Assembly (NCBI GenBank): GCA_003216375.1
Contig: QCIZ01000002.1
Location: forward strand, 1 to 64,000
Length of the DNA stretch: 64,000 nt
Direction of reading: 5' to 3'
Source: Prochlorococcus sp. AG-402-O21
GTDB taxonomy: Bacteria > Cyanobacteriota > Cyanobacteriia > PCC-6307 > Cyanobiaceae
Part shown: positions 48,035 through 57,158 of the stretch, piece after piece
How positions within the stretch are numbered: the first letter of the stretch is position 1
Layout of the letters: each line of letters begins with the position of its first letter
Notes under the pieces: generated by a model
Told to the model about the DNA's origin: nothing
Seen by the model: the letters and a program-made list of their open reading frames with translations, nothing else
Databases searched by the model: none
Made by a program: the position numbers and the translations under genes

Positions 48035-48140
48035 AATCTAAAACAAAAACCAGTGCTAAATAAATTAGGCCAATCAAAATTGATATAAAAGCTGTTATTA
48101 GAGCTAAAATGTTTTTTTTATTAAAAAAATCCTTATTCAT
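47976..48140 (-). CDS. Small single-span membrane protein, 54 residues
   Basis: ATG at 48140, 7 bases after the stop of the PLP decarboxylase on the same strand, TGA at 47976. A short basic N-terminus (MNKDFFNKKN) is followed by one membrane helix (ALITAFISILIGLIYLALVF), then LDFRGPMSPPPSEALISAVV. The Arg-Gly-Pro and triple Pro after the helix look conserved-type, not random. The 3' end overlaps the convergent GTPase gene by 59 bases. I do not recognise a named family; photosynthetic complexes contain many one-helix subunits of this size. Confidence 0.65.
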   Translation of the reverse strand: MNKDFFNKKNILALITAFISILIGLIYLALVFVLDFRGPMSPPPSEALISAVVF

Positions 48141-48147
48141 TTTAAAA

Positions 48148-49518
48148 TCAAACGATTGAAAGATTAATAAGATTAGCTAGATTTTTTAAATCATCAAATT
48201 TAGTATTAGGGTTTCCCATAACAGCTTTTAAATAATATCTATTTCCATACATTGGTCTAGAGAGCATAAACTTATTAGCTAACAAAGAGTTTCTCGTTTT
48301 TATAGACCATTCTAGGGCTTGAGAAGAAGTATAATTTACAGGTGTAAAAGACAAAAGATGAAGAGGTCCTGATATTATTTTAAATTTTGATGTATCAATT
48401 ATTGATTCTACATAACATCTTTTTTTTATAGACTCTATAAGTATTTTTTCTATTCCATCTTCACCCAATTGTCTTAAGCCAATCCACAACTTCAATGACT
48501 CAGCGGATCTCGTACCTTGAATTCCAAGTTCCCCTCCATGAAAGTCATTACCTGTAAGGGGCTCGGCATAAGGTAGTCCAGTAGAAAATGTAGAAGAGAG
48601 ATGGTTTTTATTAGCTACAAGTAATAAAGAGGAAGTTTTTGTGATTCCCAATAATTTCTGGGGATTAACAGTTAATGAGTCTGCGGAGCCTAAGCCTTTA
48701 ACAATTTCCGAAGTAATTTTTGATAGACCATAAACCCCACCAACTGCTCCATCAACATGAAGCCAAACTTTCTCTTTTTTGCAAAATTGAACAATCTCAG
48801 AGAGTGGATCAATAGCTCCTCTCACAGTGGTACCTGCTGTCGCAACGACAGCGAAGCATTTTTTCCCCTCAGATCTAATTTTATTTAAACTTGATCGCAA
48901 ACTTGGAATTTGTAATTGACCATTTTCATCTGTAGGAACTTTTTGTAGGGATTCCTGTTTCAAACCCATAATCCTAAGAGCTTTAGAGAATGAGACATGA
49001 CAATCATCACTAGCAAAAAAGACAGCATCAGAATCGCTTTCTAAACCAGCAATATTTCTTGCCATTACTAAAGCCATTAAATTACTTAAACTTCCCCCGC
49101 TAGCTGCAACACCTCCTGACAAATCACCAAAACCCAACCTCTTACAAAACCATTTACATAGGTTTCTTTCTAAGGATGACAAGCTGGGTGATAATTCTTC
49201 GGCTAAAAGATTATTGTTTAAACCTGCGCAAATTAGATCTCCCACTATTGAAGCTGATAAAGGAGGTGGATCCAAATGAGCAAGTGATCCTGGATGAGAT
49301 GGTCGATAGGAAGCATTCATTAACAATTTAAGTTCGCTCAATAAAACATTATTAGAAACACCTTCTTTGGCTGGATAGACCTCTGGCAATTCAAACGACT
49401 CAGGCATTGGACTTTTACTACCTGTTTCAGCAAACCAATCACAAAGATTACTTGAGGCCTGAGCAAGTAAAGAATGCAGTTCTCTATCTAAATTGTGAGG
49501 TGATGCGAAAGGGTCCAA
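48148..49518 (-). CDS. PLP-dependent group II amino acid decarboxylase-like protein
   Basis: 456 residues, fold type I. ASGGSLSNLMALVMAR, the His174 stacking residue (DDCHVSFSKA), WLHVDGAVGG with Asp256, and the Schiff-base lysine K288 in VNPQKLLGITK identify the family of glutamate, aromatic and diaminobutyrate decarboxylases. The usual HKW triad is QKL here, so the substrate is uncertain. A TTG is taken as start because no ATG occurs between the upstream stop and the conserved region. Downstream, the small membrane protein follows after 7 bases. Confidence 0.82.
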   Translation of the reverse strand: MDPFASPHNLDRELHSLLAQASSNLCDWFAETGSKSPMPESFELPEVYPAKEGVSNNVLLSELKLLMNASYRPSHPGSLAHLDPPPLSASIVGDLICAGLNNNLLAEELSPSLSSLERNLCKWFCKRLGFGDLSGGVAASGGSLSNLMALVMARNIAGLESDSDAVFFASDDCHVSFSKALRIMGLKQESLQKVPTDENGQLQIPSLRSSLNKIRSEGKKCFAVVATAGTTVRGAIDPLSEIVQFCKKEKVWLHVDGAVGGVYGLSKITSEIVKGLGSADSLTVNPQKLLGITKTSSLLLVANKNHLSSTFSTGLPYAEPLTGNDFHGGELGIQGTRSAESLKLWIGLRQLGEDGIEKILIESIKKRCYVESIIDTSKFKIISGPLHLLSFTPVNYTSSQALEWSIKTRNSLLANKFMLSRPMYGNRYYLKAVMGNPNTKFDDLKNLANLINLSIV

Positions 49519-49624
49519 AGAAAATAAGTCTCTATTTGTAGTATTGAGTGATCCAGTTCAAACAAAAAAAATGATTAATCTGTAGAAAATCATTTTATTT
49601 GATAATTCTCCAAAGATCTAAAAA

Positions 49625-50134
49625 TTGTCAAAACCAATCGCATTGAGTCAGGAAGAAAAAATAAAGTGGATGACAAGGTTGCTAACCAAAGCAAACCTTG
49701 TAGGAGAGAGAGGGGAAGTTCCAATTGCTGCAGTTATTCTCGACAAAAGAGGAAGATGTATTGGCTATGGGGAAAATAGAAGGGAAGCAATGAAAGATCC
49801 TTTAGGTCATGCCGAGTTAGTAGCTCTCCGGCAAGCTTCTTGGATAAATAATGATTGGAGATTTAATGACTGTACATTGATAGTAAATCTAGAGCCATGC
49901 CCAATGTGCGCGGGTGCATTAATACAGGCAAGGATGGGGAAAATTATCTATGGATCTGAAGACCCAAAGAGAGGCGCGCTAGGTGGAACTATTAATCTCG
50001 CGGAACATAAAAGTGCCCATCATAAAATGATTGTTGAAAAAGGCCTTATGGAAGAAGAATCAAAAAAGATTATCGTGGATTGGTTTAAAGATAAAAGATT
50101 ATTAGGCAAGGATTTATTATCTAAACTTAGGTAA
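49625..50134 (+). CDS. tadA: tRNA-specific adenosine deaminase
   Basis: Deaminates adenosine 34 of tRNA-Arg to inosine. Zinc ligands and the catalytic acid are His62 and Glu64 (GHAELVALRQ) and Cys92, Cys95 (EPCPMCAGALIQARM). RMGKIIYGSEDPKRGALGG follows as in TadA. TTG 49625 is used as start since it gives the helix before GERGEVPIAAV; ATG 49670 would shorten it by 15 residues. The end overlaps the convergent aminotransferase gene by 18 bases. Confidence 0.93.
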   Translation: MSKPIALSQEEKIKWMTRLLTKANLVGERGEVPIAAVILDKRGRCIGYGENRREAMKDPLGHAELVALRQASWINNDWRFNDCTLIVNLEPCPMCAGALIQARMGKIIYGSEDPKRGALGGTINLAEHKSAHHKMIVEKGLMEEESKKIIVDWFKDKRLLGKDLLSKLR

Positions 50135-51277
50135 TTCAGTTTCAAAAATATTTATTATCTTATCTACATTTGTAGAAGTTGAGTTATATCCCATCAAACC
50201 AATTCGCCATACTTTTCCACCCAGATCACCAAGGCCTCCTCCTATCTCAACACCAAAATTATTTAGTAAATGCTTAGTAAAGGCCTTGCCATCAACACCA
50301 TCAGGTATTTTTACAGTTGTAAGAGTAGGTAATCGCAATTCTTCTTTAACGTGTAATTCCAAACCAATCTTTTCCAACGAATTCCAAAGCGATTTTGCAT
50401 TTTTTCTATGTCTATCCCATGAAACTTCCAATCCTTCTTTTGCTAAAAGTCTGAGTGCTTCTCGAATGCCAAAATTCATGTTTACAGGGGCTGTGTGATG
50501 ATAAACACGATCACTACCCCAATATTTATTTAGTAAAGATACATCTAAATACCAGTTAGGAACTTTATCTTTTCTATTACTCATTTTATTTTCAGCCCTT
50601 TCATTCATTGAAAAAGGGCCTAATCCTGGAGGACAACTTAATCCTTTTTGACTGCAACTATAAGCCAAGTCAATTTTCCACTCATCCAAATAAAGAGGAA
50701 CGCCTCCCAAAGAAGTTACTGTGTCTACAAGAAGTAAACAATTATATTTTCTGCATAAATCGCCAATTCCATCCATAGGTTGACAAACACCTGTTGAAGT
50801 TTCGGCATGAACAATTGCAAATACAGCTGGATTATGTTTTTTCAGTGCCTCCTCTATTTCATCAAGTGAAAACGCATTACCCCAATCATTATGAATGGTT
50901 TCTACATTTGCCTTATATCTACCTGCCATATCCGCAAGGCGATGTCCAAAATATCCTTTAATAGCAACTAAAACCGTATCTTCTGGCTCAACAACATTTG
51001 CCAATGTTGCCTCCATTGCTGCACTTCCTGTACCACTCATGGGAAGTGTTAATCGATTGCTAGTTTGCCACGCATATCTAAGCAATTCTTGAACCTCACT
51101 CATCAATTCCACATAAAAAGGATCTAAATGACCAATGGGAGGTTGTGAGAGCGCTTTCAAAACAGCAGGATCTGCGTTTGATGGGCCTGGCCCAAGCAAT
51201 AACCTTTCAGGAGAAACAGTTGGACCAAAATCTTTACGATGTTGATTATCAACAGAAGGAAGAATTTGAGTGGCCAA
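50117..51277 (-). CDS. Class V aminotransferase, alanine/serine-glyoxylate type
   Basis: 386 residues. GPGPSNADPAVLKAL opens the family, LPMSGTGSAAMEATLANV binds PLP phosphate, HAETSTGV and LLVDTVTSLGG hold the ring, and K211 (SCSQKGLSCPPG) forms the Schiff base. In cyanobacteria such enzymes act in photorespiratory glyoxylate metabolism; older records call them soluble hydrogenase 42 kDa subunit, a misnomer. TTG is the likely start. It is divergent from glnA, both linked to amino-group metabolism. Confidence 0.9.
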   Translation of the reverse strand: MATQILPSVDNQHRKDFGPTVSPERLLLGPGPSNADPAVLKALSQPPIGHLDPFYVELMSEVQELLRYAWQTSNRLTLPMSGTGSAAMEATLANVVEPEDTVLVAIKGYFGHRLADMAGRYKANVETIHNDWGNAFSLDEIEEALKKHNPAVFAIVHAETSTGVCQPMDGIGDLCRKYNCLLLVDTVTSLGGVPLYLDEWKIDLAYSCSQKGLSCPPGLGPFSMNERAENKMSNRKDKVPNWYLDVSLLNKYWGSDRVYHHTAPVNMNFGIREALRLLAKEGLEVSWDRHRKNAKSLWNSLEKIGLELHVKEELRLPTLTTVKIPDGVDGKAFTKHLLNNFGVEIGGGLGDLGGKVWRIGLMGYNSTSTNVDKIINIFETELPKFR

Positions 51278-51422
51278 GAAAACAGATCGGTTTATATACT
51301 TCGAGCCTAAAAGGCGATAGGCAAAGTCGGGGTATTTTTTTTAGGGATTGCAATAGGAATTTGCTAGATATGCTCTAATAGGCAAAAAAAAATCAAAGTT
51401 TTCTGTTAAAAGTCCAAAAAAA

Positions 51423-51464
51423 GTGCATCTTGATACAAAAAGAGATGCAATCTGTTATTACGTT
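51423..51464 (+). promoter_or_regulatory. NtcA-type activator site and -10 box of glnA
   Basis: GTG-N8-TAC at 51423-51436 matches the NtcA consensus GTA-N8-TAC in five of six fixed bases. Exactly 22 bases later, TACGTT (51459-51464) fits the TAnnnT -10 box. This is the canonical class II NtcA layout, which replaces the -35 box in nitrogen-regulated cyanobacterial promoters. The glnA ATG is 36 bases downstream of the -10. A GCATCT/AGATGC repeat (51425-51430, 51443-51448) overlaps the site. Confidence 0.75.
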
Positions 51465-51500
51465 CATAATTAAGTATCTCTGTTGTAAATCAAATTCATC

Positions 51501-52922
51501 ATGAGCAAGACCTCTCAAGATGTTCTTCGTCAAATTAAGGATGAAGGCATTGAGCTAATAGATCTAAAATTCGCTGACTTACATGGAAAATGGCAGCATT
51601 TAACCGTAGCTTCAGATCTTATTGAAGAAGCCTCTTTCACAGAAGGACTGGCATTTGATGGTTCTTCTATTCGCGGATGGAAAGCTATTAACGAATCAGA
51701 TATGGCAATGGTTCCAGATCCATCAACAAGCTGGATAGATCCTTTTTACCATCACAAAACTCTTAGCTTGATTTGTTCAATTCAGGAACCTAGAAGTGGA
51801 GAACCGTATGCCAGATGTCCAAGAGCTTTGGCACAAAAAGCATTGGACTATTTAGGTAGCACTAGTGTTGCAGATGCTGCATTCTTCGGTCCTGAACCAG
51901 AATTCTTTATTTTTGATGACGTTAGATATAACTCAGGGGAAGGTGGGAGTTTTTATAGCGTAGATACGATAGAAGCCCCTTGGAACACAGGAAGAGTTGA
52001 GGAGGGTGGCAATCTTGGATACAAAATTCAACTTAAAGAAGGATATTTCCCAGTCTCTCCCAATGACACAGCGCAAGACATGAGATCTGAAATGCTTCTT
52101 TTAATGGGTGAGCTTGGAATACCTATTGAAAAACATCACCATGAAGTAGCAGGTGCTGGACAACATGAATTGGGGATGAAATTCGCACCCCTAATCAACG
52201 CTGCAGACAATGTGATGATTTACAAATATATTGTCAGAAATGTAGCCAAAAAATACGGAAAGACTGCAACTTTCATGCCTAAGCCAGTCTTTAATGACAA
52301 TGGAACAGGAATGCATGTTCATCAAAGTTTATGGAAAAGTGGTCAGCCTTTATTCTATGGCGAAGGTACTTACGCCAATTTATCTCAAACGGCTAAATGG
52401 TACATAGGAGGAATTCTGAAACACGCCCCTTCATTCCTTGCATTTACAAACCCAACTACCAACAGTTACAAAAGATTAGTACCAGGATTTGAAGCACCAG
52501 TTAATTTAGTTTATTCACAAGGTAATAGATCAGCTGCTGTAAGAATTCCTTTGACAGGACCAAGTCCAAAAGCAAAGAGGCTTGAATTTAGATCAGGTGA
52601 TGCATTAGCTAATCCTTATATTGCTTTTTCAGCGATGATGATGGCAGGTATTGATGGGATCAAGAATCAAATTGATCCTGGGGATGGCGTTGACGTTGAC
52701 CTTTTTGAACTACCTTCAGAAGAATTATCAAAAATAGATACTGTCCCTTCCTCGTTAAATGATGCATTGGAAGCATTGAAAAGTGACAACAAATATTTAA
52801 CTGAAGGAGGAGTATTTACTGACGATTTCATTGATAACTGGATAGATCTTAAATACGAAGAAGTTCAACAGTTAAGACAAAGACCTCATCCTCATGAATT
52901 CACTATGTACTATGACGCCTAA
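51501..52922 (+). CDS. glnA: Glutamine synthetase type I
   Basis: Main ammonium-assimilating enzyme, glutamate plus ammonia plus ATP to glutamine. [58 protein letters not shown] and SAAVRIPL are the substrate and metal motifs. Length 473 fits the dodecameric type. The residue aligned with the enterobacterial adenylylation Tyr appears to be Phe402 ([11 protein letters not shown]), in keeping with cyanobacterial enzymes not being adenylylated. It has its own NtcA-type promoter and a strong terminator. The small inactivating factors are not seen here. Confidence 0.97.
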   Translation: MSKTSQDVLRQIKDEGIELIDLKFADLHGKWQHLTVASDLIEEASFTEGLAFDGSSIRGWKAINESDMAMVPDPSTSWIDPFYHHKTLSLICSIQEPRSGEPYARCPRALAQKALDYLGSTSVADAAFFGPEPEFFIFDDVRYNSGEGGSFYSVDTIEAPWNTGRVEEGGNLGYKIQLKEGYFPVSPNDTAQDMRSEMLLLMGELGIPIEKHHHEVAGAGQHELGMKFAPLINAADNVMIYKYIVRNVAKKYGKTATFMPKPVFNDNGTGMHVHQSLWKSGQPLFYGEGTYANLSQTAKWYIGGILKHAPSFLAFTNPTTNSYKRLVPGFEAPVNLVYSQGNRSAAVRIPLTGPSPKAKRLEFRSGDALANPYIAFSAMMMAGIDGIKNQIDPGDGVDVDLFELPSEELSKIDTVPSSLNDALEALKSDNKYLTEGGVFTDDFIDNWIDLKYEEVQQLRQRPHPHEFTMYYDA

Positions 52923-52952
52923 AATAAATTCATAGATTAATTATTAGAACTC

Positions 52953-53002
52953 AAAAAATTAGGGTCTACGTACAAATTGTGCATAGACCTTAATTTTTTT
53001 TT
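52953..53002 (+). terminator. Hairpin terminator of glnA
   Basis: Arms ATTAGGGTCTA (52958-52968) and TAGACCTTAAT (52984-52994) pair with one mismatch; a 15-base loop separates them and a T-run follows immediately (52994-53002). The A-run before the left arm can extend the stem. It lies about 30 bases after the glnA stop. Confidence 0.88.
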
Positions 53003-53064
53003 AGTTAACTGGTCACTAATCAATTAAATCTGTTAGATAATAAAAAATATTCTGTCAAGGGTTC

Positions 53065-54126
53065 ATGGCGACGCCAAGCCTTAAAAAAATTGCTTATCAC
53101 ACTCTTCAACAGGGGAAAACGTTGGCTGGCTTAGCTCATAAAGAGTTGAGTACAAAATTAATGGAGGTTTTCGCACCAGAAGCTGCTCCAGGCCAATTCC
53201 CAGTCGATCAAGTTCTAATAAAAGAAGTTAGAAGATCGATGGAAAAGCTTGAAAGAATTGATTGGCAAGAAGCAGAGGAAGGCATTTATCCAAAATCTCA
53301 ACTTTTTGAAGCCCCTTGGTTGGAATGGGCAAAGAAATATCCTTTAATTTGGCTTGACATGCCCAAAACCTGGGAAAGACGTAAAAAGAATAAAACAAGA
53401 GAAATTCCGCGAGACATTAAAGAGGAAGATTACCCAAAATACTATCTTCAAAATTTTCATCATCAAACAGATGGATACTTAAGTGATCATTCCGCTGAGA
53501 TTTACGACTTACAAGTTGAGATTCTTTTCAATGGAACAGCCGATTCGATGAGAAGAAGAATTTTGTCTCCTTTGAAAAGAGGTCTAAAGAAATCTTTGTC
53601 TGAAAGCTCAAAGAAAGTAAAAGTTTTAGACATTGCTACTGGAACCGGAAGAACTCTCCAGCAAATACAAAGTGCGTTACCTGAAGTAGAACTTTATGGT
53701 CTGGACTTATCTGGTTCATACCTAAAACAGGCTAGTAAATATCTAAGTTCCAGAAGTGGTGATCTTGTACAACTGACAAAAGGGAATGCAGAAAATATGC
53801 CTTATTTATCAAACAGTTTTCAGGGATTAACTTGTGTTTTCCTTTTTCATGAGCTTCCTAGAGATGCTCGACAAAATGTTTTGAACGAATGCTTTAGATT
53901 ATTAGAACCTGGCGGAACTCTTGTCCTTGCGGATTCCATACAGATAAAAGATTCTCCAAAATTCACTTCAATTATGGAAAACTTTCATAAAATTTTTCAT
54001 GAACCTTATTACAGAGACTACATAATAGATGATATAAATTTAAGATTAGATGAAAGTGGGTTTACATCAATAACTTCTGAATCACACTTCATGACTAAAG
54101 TATGGAAAGCAAATAAACCAATTTAA
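53065..54126 (+). CDS. SAM-dependent methyltransferase, class I
   Basis: 353 residues. The first 140 residues are family-specific (FEAPWLEWAKKYPLIWLDMP, NFHHQTDGYLSDHSA), and the Rossmann methyltransferase domain follows with motif I VLDIATGTGRTL, the acidic LYGLDLSGSYL and the post-motif region LRLLEPGGTLVLADS. UbiE/COQ5-like similarity in the core suggests a small lipid or quinone acceptor, but the acceptor is unknown. Similar proteins with this N-terminal extension occur in plants and cyanobacteria. Confidence 0.85.
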   Translation: MATPSLKKIAYHTLQQGKTLAGLAHKELSTKLMEVFAPEAAPGQFPVDQVLIKEVRRSMEKLERIDWQEAEEGIYPKSQLFEAPWLEWAKKYPLIWLDMPKTWERRKKNKTREIPRDIKEEDYPKYYLQNFHHQTDGYLSDHSAEIYDLQVEILFNGTADSMRRRILSPLKRGLKKSLSESSKKVKVLDIATGTGRTLQQIQSALPEVELYGLDLSGSYLKQASKYLSSRSGDLVQLTKGNAENMPYLSNSFQGLTCVFLFHELPRDARQNVLNECFRLLEPGGTLVLADSIQIKDSPKFTSIMENFHKIFHEPYYRDYIIDDINLRLDESGFTSITSESHFMTKVWKANKPI

Positions 54127-54170
54127 TTTAAAAAGATGCCCAAGAATACACTTAAAAACAACCTAGTATT

Positions 54171-54428
54171 ATGATCAGAAAAGATAAACTCATTTGGTCA
54201 GAAAAAGCCAAGTCTCTTGCCAAAGATCTTCATAATGAAATCAGTCTTGACAATTATAATTGGCATGAATTCAGGGGAAACAAACAAAGAAGAAGTGCTG
54301 AATTAATTACTTCTGCAATTTCACAGTTAATTAATGATGGAGACGAAATAGAAATAGAAAACCTACTCAATCAAGCAATATTATGGATAAGAGAAGAGAT
54401 AAAAGATAAAGGATGTAAGAGTCACTAA
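54171..54428 (+). CDS. Conserved small protein, DUF6439-like
   Basis: An 85-residue helical protein. WHEFRGNKQRRSAELITSAI followed by a C-terminal helix ending IKDKGCKSH is the pattern I recall for a cyanobacterial family of unknown function (DUF6439). No span or signal is visible. It follows the methyltransferase by 44 bases and converges on the kinase-like gene with 4 bases between stops. Confidence 0.7.
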   Translation: MIRKDKLIWSEKAKSLAKDLHNEISLDNYNWHEFRGNKQRRSAELITSAISQLINDGDEIEIENLLNQAILWIREEIKDKGCKSH

Positions 54429-54432
54429 AGAA

Positions 54433-54831
54433 TTATTTTTTTAGTGATAACTGAAGTCTATTCCCTTTGCTACTCCATCTAACATCATCAAAACATTTAT
54501 GAATTAAATATATTCCTCTTCCACTATTAGCGTCAATATCTATAGGTAAAGAACTTTGCCTTTTATTTTTAACTATACCTATTCCTTCATCTTGAATTTG
54601 CCAAATGAACCAATTTGGAGTGAGAATTCTTCTAACACGAACAACTTTATTAGGATTGGATAAGTTTCCATGTACTACAGCGTTAACAAGAGCCTCATGC
54701 AAACCTAATTCAATTTTTTTTGCAGTTTCTTTACAGATTACAGGCTCTAAAAGAGTTTCAACAAATGATGCTAGTTTTAAAGTAGAGGGGTGAATAAATA
54801 CAGCCCAATTTTTAAAAGACTCCACAAACAA
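54433..54831 (-). CDS. Anti-sigma-factor-like ATP-binding protein (RsbW/SpoIIAB type)
   Basis: 132 residues of HATPase_c fold. The N-box is LGLHEALVNAVVHGN (Glu46, Asn50), the G1 box is DEGIGI (81-86) and the G2 box is GRGIYLI (104-110). Such small stand-alone kinases bind sigma factors or phosphorylate STAS-domain antagonists. No antagonist or phosphatase gene is adjacent, so the partner is unknown. It is transcribed alone, with a gap of about 120 bases upstream. Confidence 0.85.
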   Translation of the reverse strand: MFVESFKNWAVFIHPSTLKLASFVETLLEPVICKETAKKIELGLHEALVNAVVHGNLSNPNKVVRVRRILTPNWFIWQIQDEGIGIVKNKRQSSLPIDIDANSGRGIYLIHKCFDDVRWSSKGNRLQLSLKK

Positions 54832-54953
54832 AACACTCTTAGTAAATTAATCTTCTGATCAAAGAATTAGTCTATAAATAAAAAATACATATTAAATTTA
54901 ATTCATTAATAGTATTCGATGAAAAAAATTAAACATTCCTCATTAAATGGTTA

Positions 54954-55670
54954 TTAGATTTGATCTTTTAATGCTTGATGATTTAGCAAGGCATCCATCA
55001 ATCGAACACCTCTAAGCTGATTAACTAATGGCATGTGACCATTTGGTGCTTCAATTGACCAATTAAACGCTTTAGGATATCTAGTCCAAACTCCATCTTT
55101 TTTCCAACCTATTCGAGGCCAAAGCTTGTCATATCTTCCTCCTACTGAATTTAGTATTTTTGCTTGAACTGTAAAACCAAATTTACCTCTAGAATACAAC
55201 AACCAAAGTTTATCCAAAGTTGACAGATCAATAGTAGGTATTAATTCAACCTCAGAAAAATAAACATATCCTCTTTTTACAGCCTTTTCTCCTGCTAGCT
55301 CTCTAAGTTTTGAGCTTGTGAAACGATCAGCATCCTCATAACTTTCATTTAATAAATATTGCTGTAAAGGCGAATAATCAAACCCAACTTCTGAAGATGC
55401 ATTGAACCATGAAAGGTCTTCGCAATTGAGATTGTTTTTTATGAAATTGCCATCAGTTTTATGAATGAGTTGCAAAATAAAACCAGCTGCCCAGTCGCTG
55501 GAACCTGGATCAAAGCCAGACATTAAAGATGGTCCTAAGGAAAGAAGATCCTCAACTCTTTCTTCTAAAACATTTAACAAGCCAAGTCGTTTCCTTTCTG
55601 AAGCCATTATGAAAGACTCCAAGAACTCCTCTATGCTTTCTTTATTTGGATGTGATTTTTCTTCAGTCAT
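54954..55670 (-). CDS. GUN4-domain tetrapyrrole-binding protein
   Basis: The GUN4 domain binds protoporphyrin IX and Mg-protoporphyrin and stimulates Mg-chelatase. The C-terminal half shows LDKLWLLYSRGKFGFTVQ, WKKDGVWTRYPKAFNWSIEA and NGHMPLVNQLRG, the standard GUN4 blocks. The N-terminal 90 residues form the helical bundle found in cyanobacterial members. ATG 55670 is preferred over a TTG two codons earlier. Cyanobacteria can have several GUN4 paralogues, so I do not give the symbol gun4 outright. It is divergent from mnmH. Confidence 0.9.
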   Translation of the reverse strand: MTEEKSHPNKESIEEFLESFIMASERKRLGLLNVLEERVEDLLSLGPSLMSGFDPGSSDWAAGFILQLIHKTDGNFIKNNLNCEDLSWFNASSEVGFDYSPLQQYLLNESYEDADRFTSSKLRELAGEKAVKRGYVYFSEVELIPTIDLSTLDKLWLLYSRGKFGFTVQAKILNSVGGRYDKLWPRIGWKKDGVWTRYPKAFNWSIEAPNGHMPLVNQLRGVRLMDALLNHQALKDQI

Positions 55671-55709
55671 GATCAACTGCCGGCCTAAAATGACCTGAGC
55701 ACTAATACT

Positions 55710-56765
55710 ATGTCAGAGAAACGTACCAATTCAGCCTATCCCGTTACGGATTTTCGGAATTTAACCAGTCCAATAGTTGATGTAAGAAGTCCTAGCGAAT
55801 TTTCACAAGGTCATTGGCCAGGCGCTATCAATATTCCTTTGTTTTCTGATACGGAAAGAGAAGCAATAGGAAAAAGCTATAAGAGAGAGAGTCGCTTAAA
55901 AGCTGTATTAATTGGTTTAAAAGTGACCCTTCCAAACACTTCAAAACTTTTGGAAATAATAATAAAAACAATTACAAAAAGAAAGGGGGAAGATAAATCA
56001 TTAAGAATTTACTGCTGGAGAGGTGGGATGAGATCGGGTGCGTTTGCCTGGCTTGCAAGAACAATTGGAATTAAGACCTATTTATTAGAAGGTGGATATA
56101 AAAGTTATAGAAAATGGGTTTTAAATCAGTTTGAGGTTGTTTTACCCATAAGACTTATTGGAGGTAAAACAGGTACAAGGAAAACAGATCTCCTCAATCA
56201 CATCAATAAAGAAAATATACATGTCATTGATTTAGAGGGAATTGCTAATCATAGAGGAAGTAGCTTTGGGTCATTAGGCATGGAGAAGCAACCAACAACT
56301 CAACAATTTGAAAACATCCTTGCAGAGTCGCTTGAAGAATTTCACAAAAATGACAACACTATTGAGATATGGCTAGAAGCTGAAAGTTCCAATCTAGGGA
56401 AATGTCGCATACCAAATATGTTCTATTCGCAAATGCAAAAAGCACCAATCCTTGAAATAATAAAGACTAAGAATGAACGTATAGAAAATTTAGTCAATAT
56501 TTATAGTCAAAACTCTCAAAAGGAATTAGAAAACGCTGTAGAGAGAATACAAAAAAGATTAGGGCCACAAAGAACAAAAGAAGCATTGCTTGCGATTAAG
56601 AAAAAAGAATGGTCAAAAGCCTGTGAAGCCATGCTGGATTATTACGATAAGTGCTATGAATACGAACTTAATAAAAGAAACAATATAGATTCGATTGACC
56701 TTAGTGGTCTAAGCCTAAAATTATCATTAATTAAAATCTTAAATAAGAACCTCAATCCCTTATAG
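55710..56765 (+). CDS. mnmH: tRNA 2-selenouridine synthase (MnmH/SelU) with altered P-loop
   Basis: Replaces sulfur by selenium, or geranylates, the wobble 2-thiouridine of some tRNAs. An N-terminal rhodanese domain has the catalytic Cys102 in YCWRGGMRSG. The P-loop domain opens RLIGGKTGTRKTDLL; the Gly directly before Lys in the usual GKTGSGKT is Arg158 here (codon AGG). IDLEGIANHRGSSFG and IWLEAES are further MnmH motifs. Length 351. selD was not seen in this window. The change raises doubt about ATP-dependent activity. Confidence 0.9.
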   Translation: MSEKRTNSAYPVTDFRNLTSPIVDVRSPSEFSQGHWPGAINIPLFSDTEREAIGKSYKRESRLKAVLIGLKVTLPNTSKLLEIIIKTITKRKGEDKSLRIYCWRGGMRSGAFAWLARTIGIKTYLLEGGYKSYRKWVLNQFEVVLPIRLIGGKTGTRKTDLLNHINKENIHVIDLEGIANHRGSSFGSLGMEKQPTTQQFENILAESLEEFHKNDNTIEIWLEAESSNLGKCRIPNMFYSQMQKAPILEIIKTKNERIENLVNIYSQNSQKELENAVERIQKRLGPQRTKEALLAIKKKEWSKACEAMLDYYDKCYEYELNKRNNIDSIDLSGLSLKLSLIKILNKNLNPL

Positions 56766-56807
56766 TTTTCAATAAGTTCATATCTATTAATAACATCAAA
56801 AGAAAAG

Positions 56808-57149
56808 ATGACTGAAATCAAGGATGTAGTTTCGATTCAATTCGTTAAAGGGGAAAACGAAAAAAACCATCCTGAAATACGTTTATTCAGGGACTTGGAT
56901 GGCAAAAAAGGTAAAGCAGTATATAAGTTTTTTAGTCCTAAAACAATCACACTAGAGAATTTTAAATCGATACAAAAAATGTATTTAATTGATAAAGAAG
57001 GTGAGCTTCTAACAAAAAAAATTAATTTGTCTATTTCAGAGAATCAAATTAAAGAAGTAACGTCTACATACAACTGGTATACAGAAAAAGAATTTGAAAG
57101 ATTCATCCGTTTTTCTATAAGGTATTCAAATTCATTGACTAATAATTAA
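56808..57149 (+). CDS. psb28: Photosystem II assembly protein Psb28
   Basis: A 113-residue protein that binds the RC47 assembly intermediate of photosystem II and protects it. VVSIQFVKGENEKNHPEIRLFRD, the ATFRFENP-like AVYKFFSPK, MYLIDKEGEL and ERFIRFSIRYS follow the Psb28 pattern throughout. Length is normal. It starts 43 bases after mnmH and precedes the PerM-type gene by 9 bases. Confidence 0.93.
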   Translation: MTEIKDVVSIQFVKGENEKNHPEIRLFRDLDGKKGKAVYKFFSPKTITLENFKSIQKMYLIDKEGELLTKKINLSISENQIKEVTSTYNWYTEKEFERFIRFSIRYSNSLTNN

Positions 57150-57158
57150 ATATTAACA

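Noticed and set aside
50117-51277. Soluble hydrogenase 42 kDa subunit
   Set aside because: An old database label; the PLP lysine and class V aminotransferase motifs show an aminotransferase.
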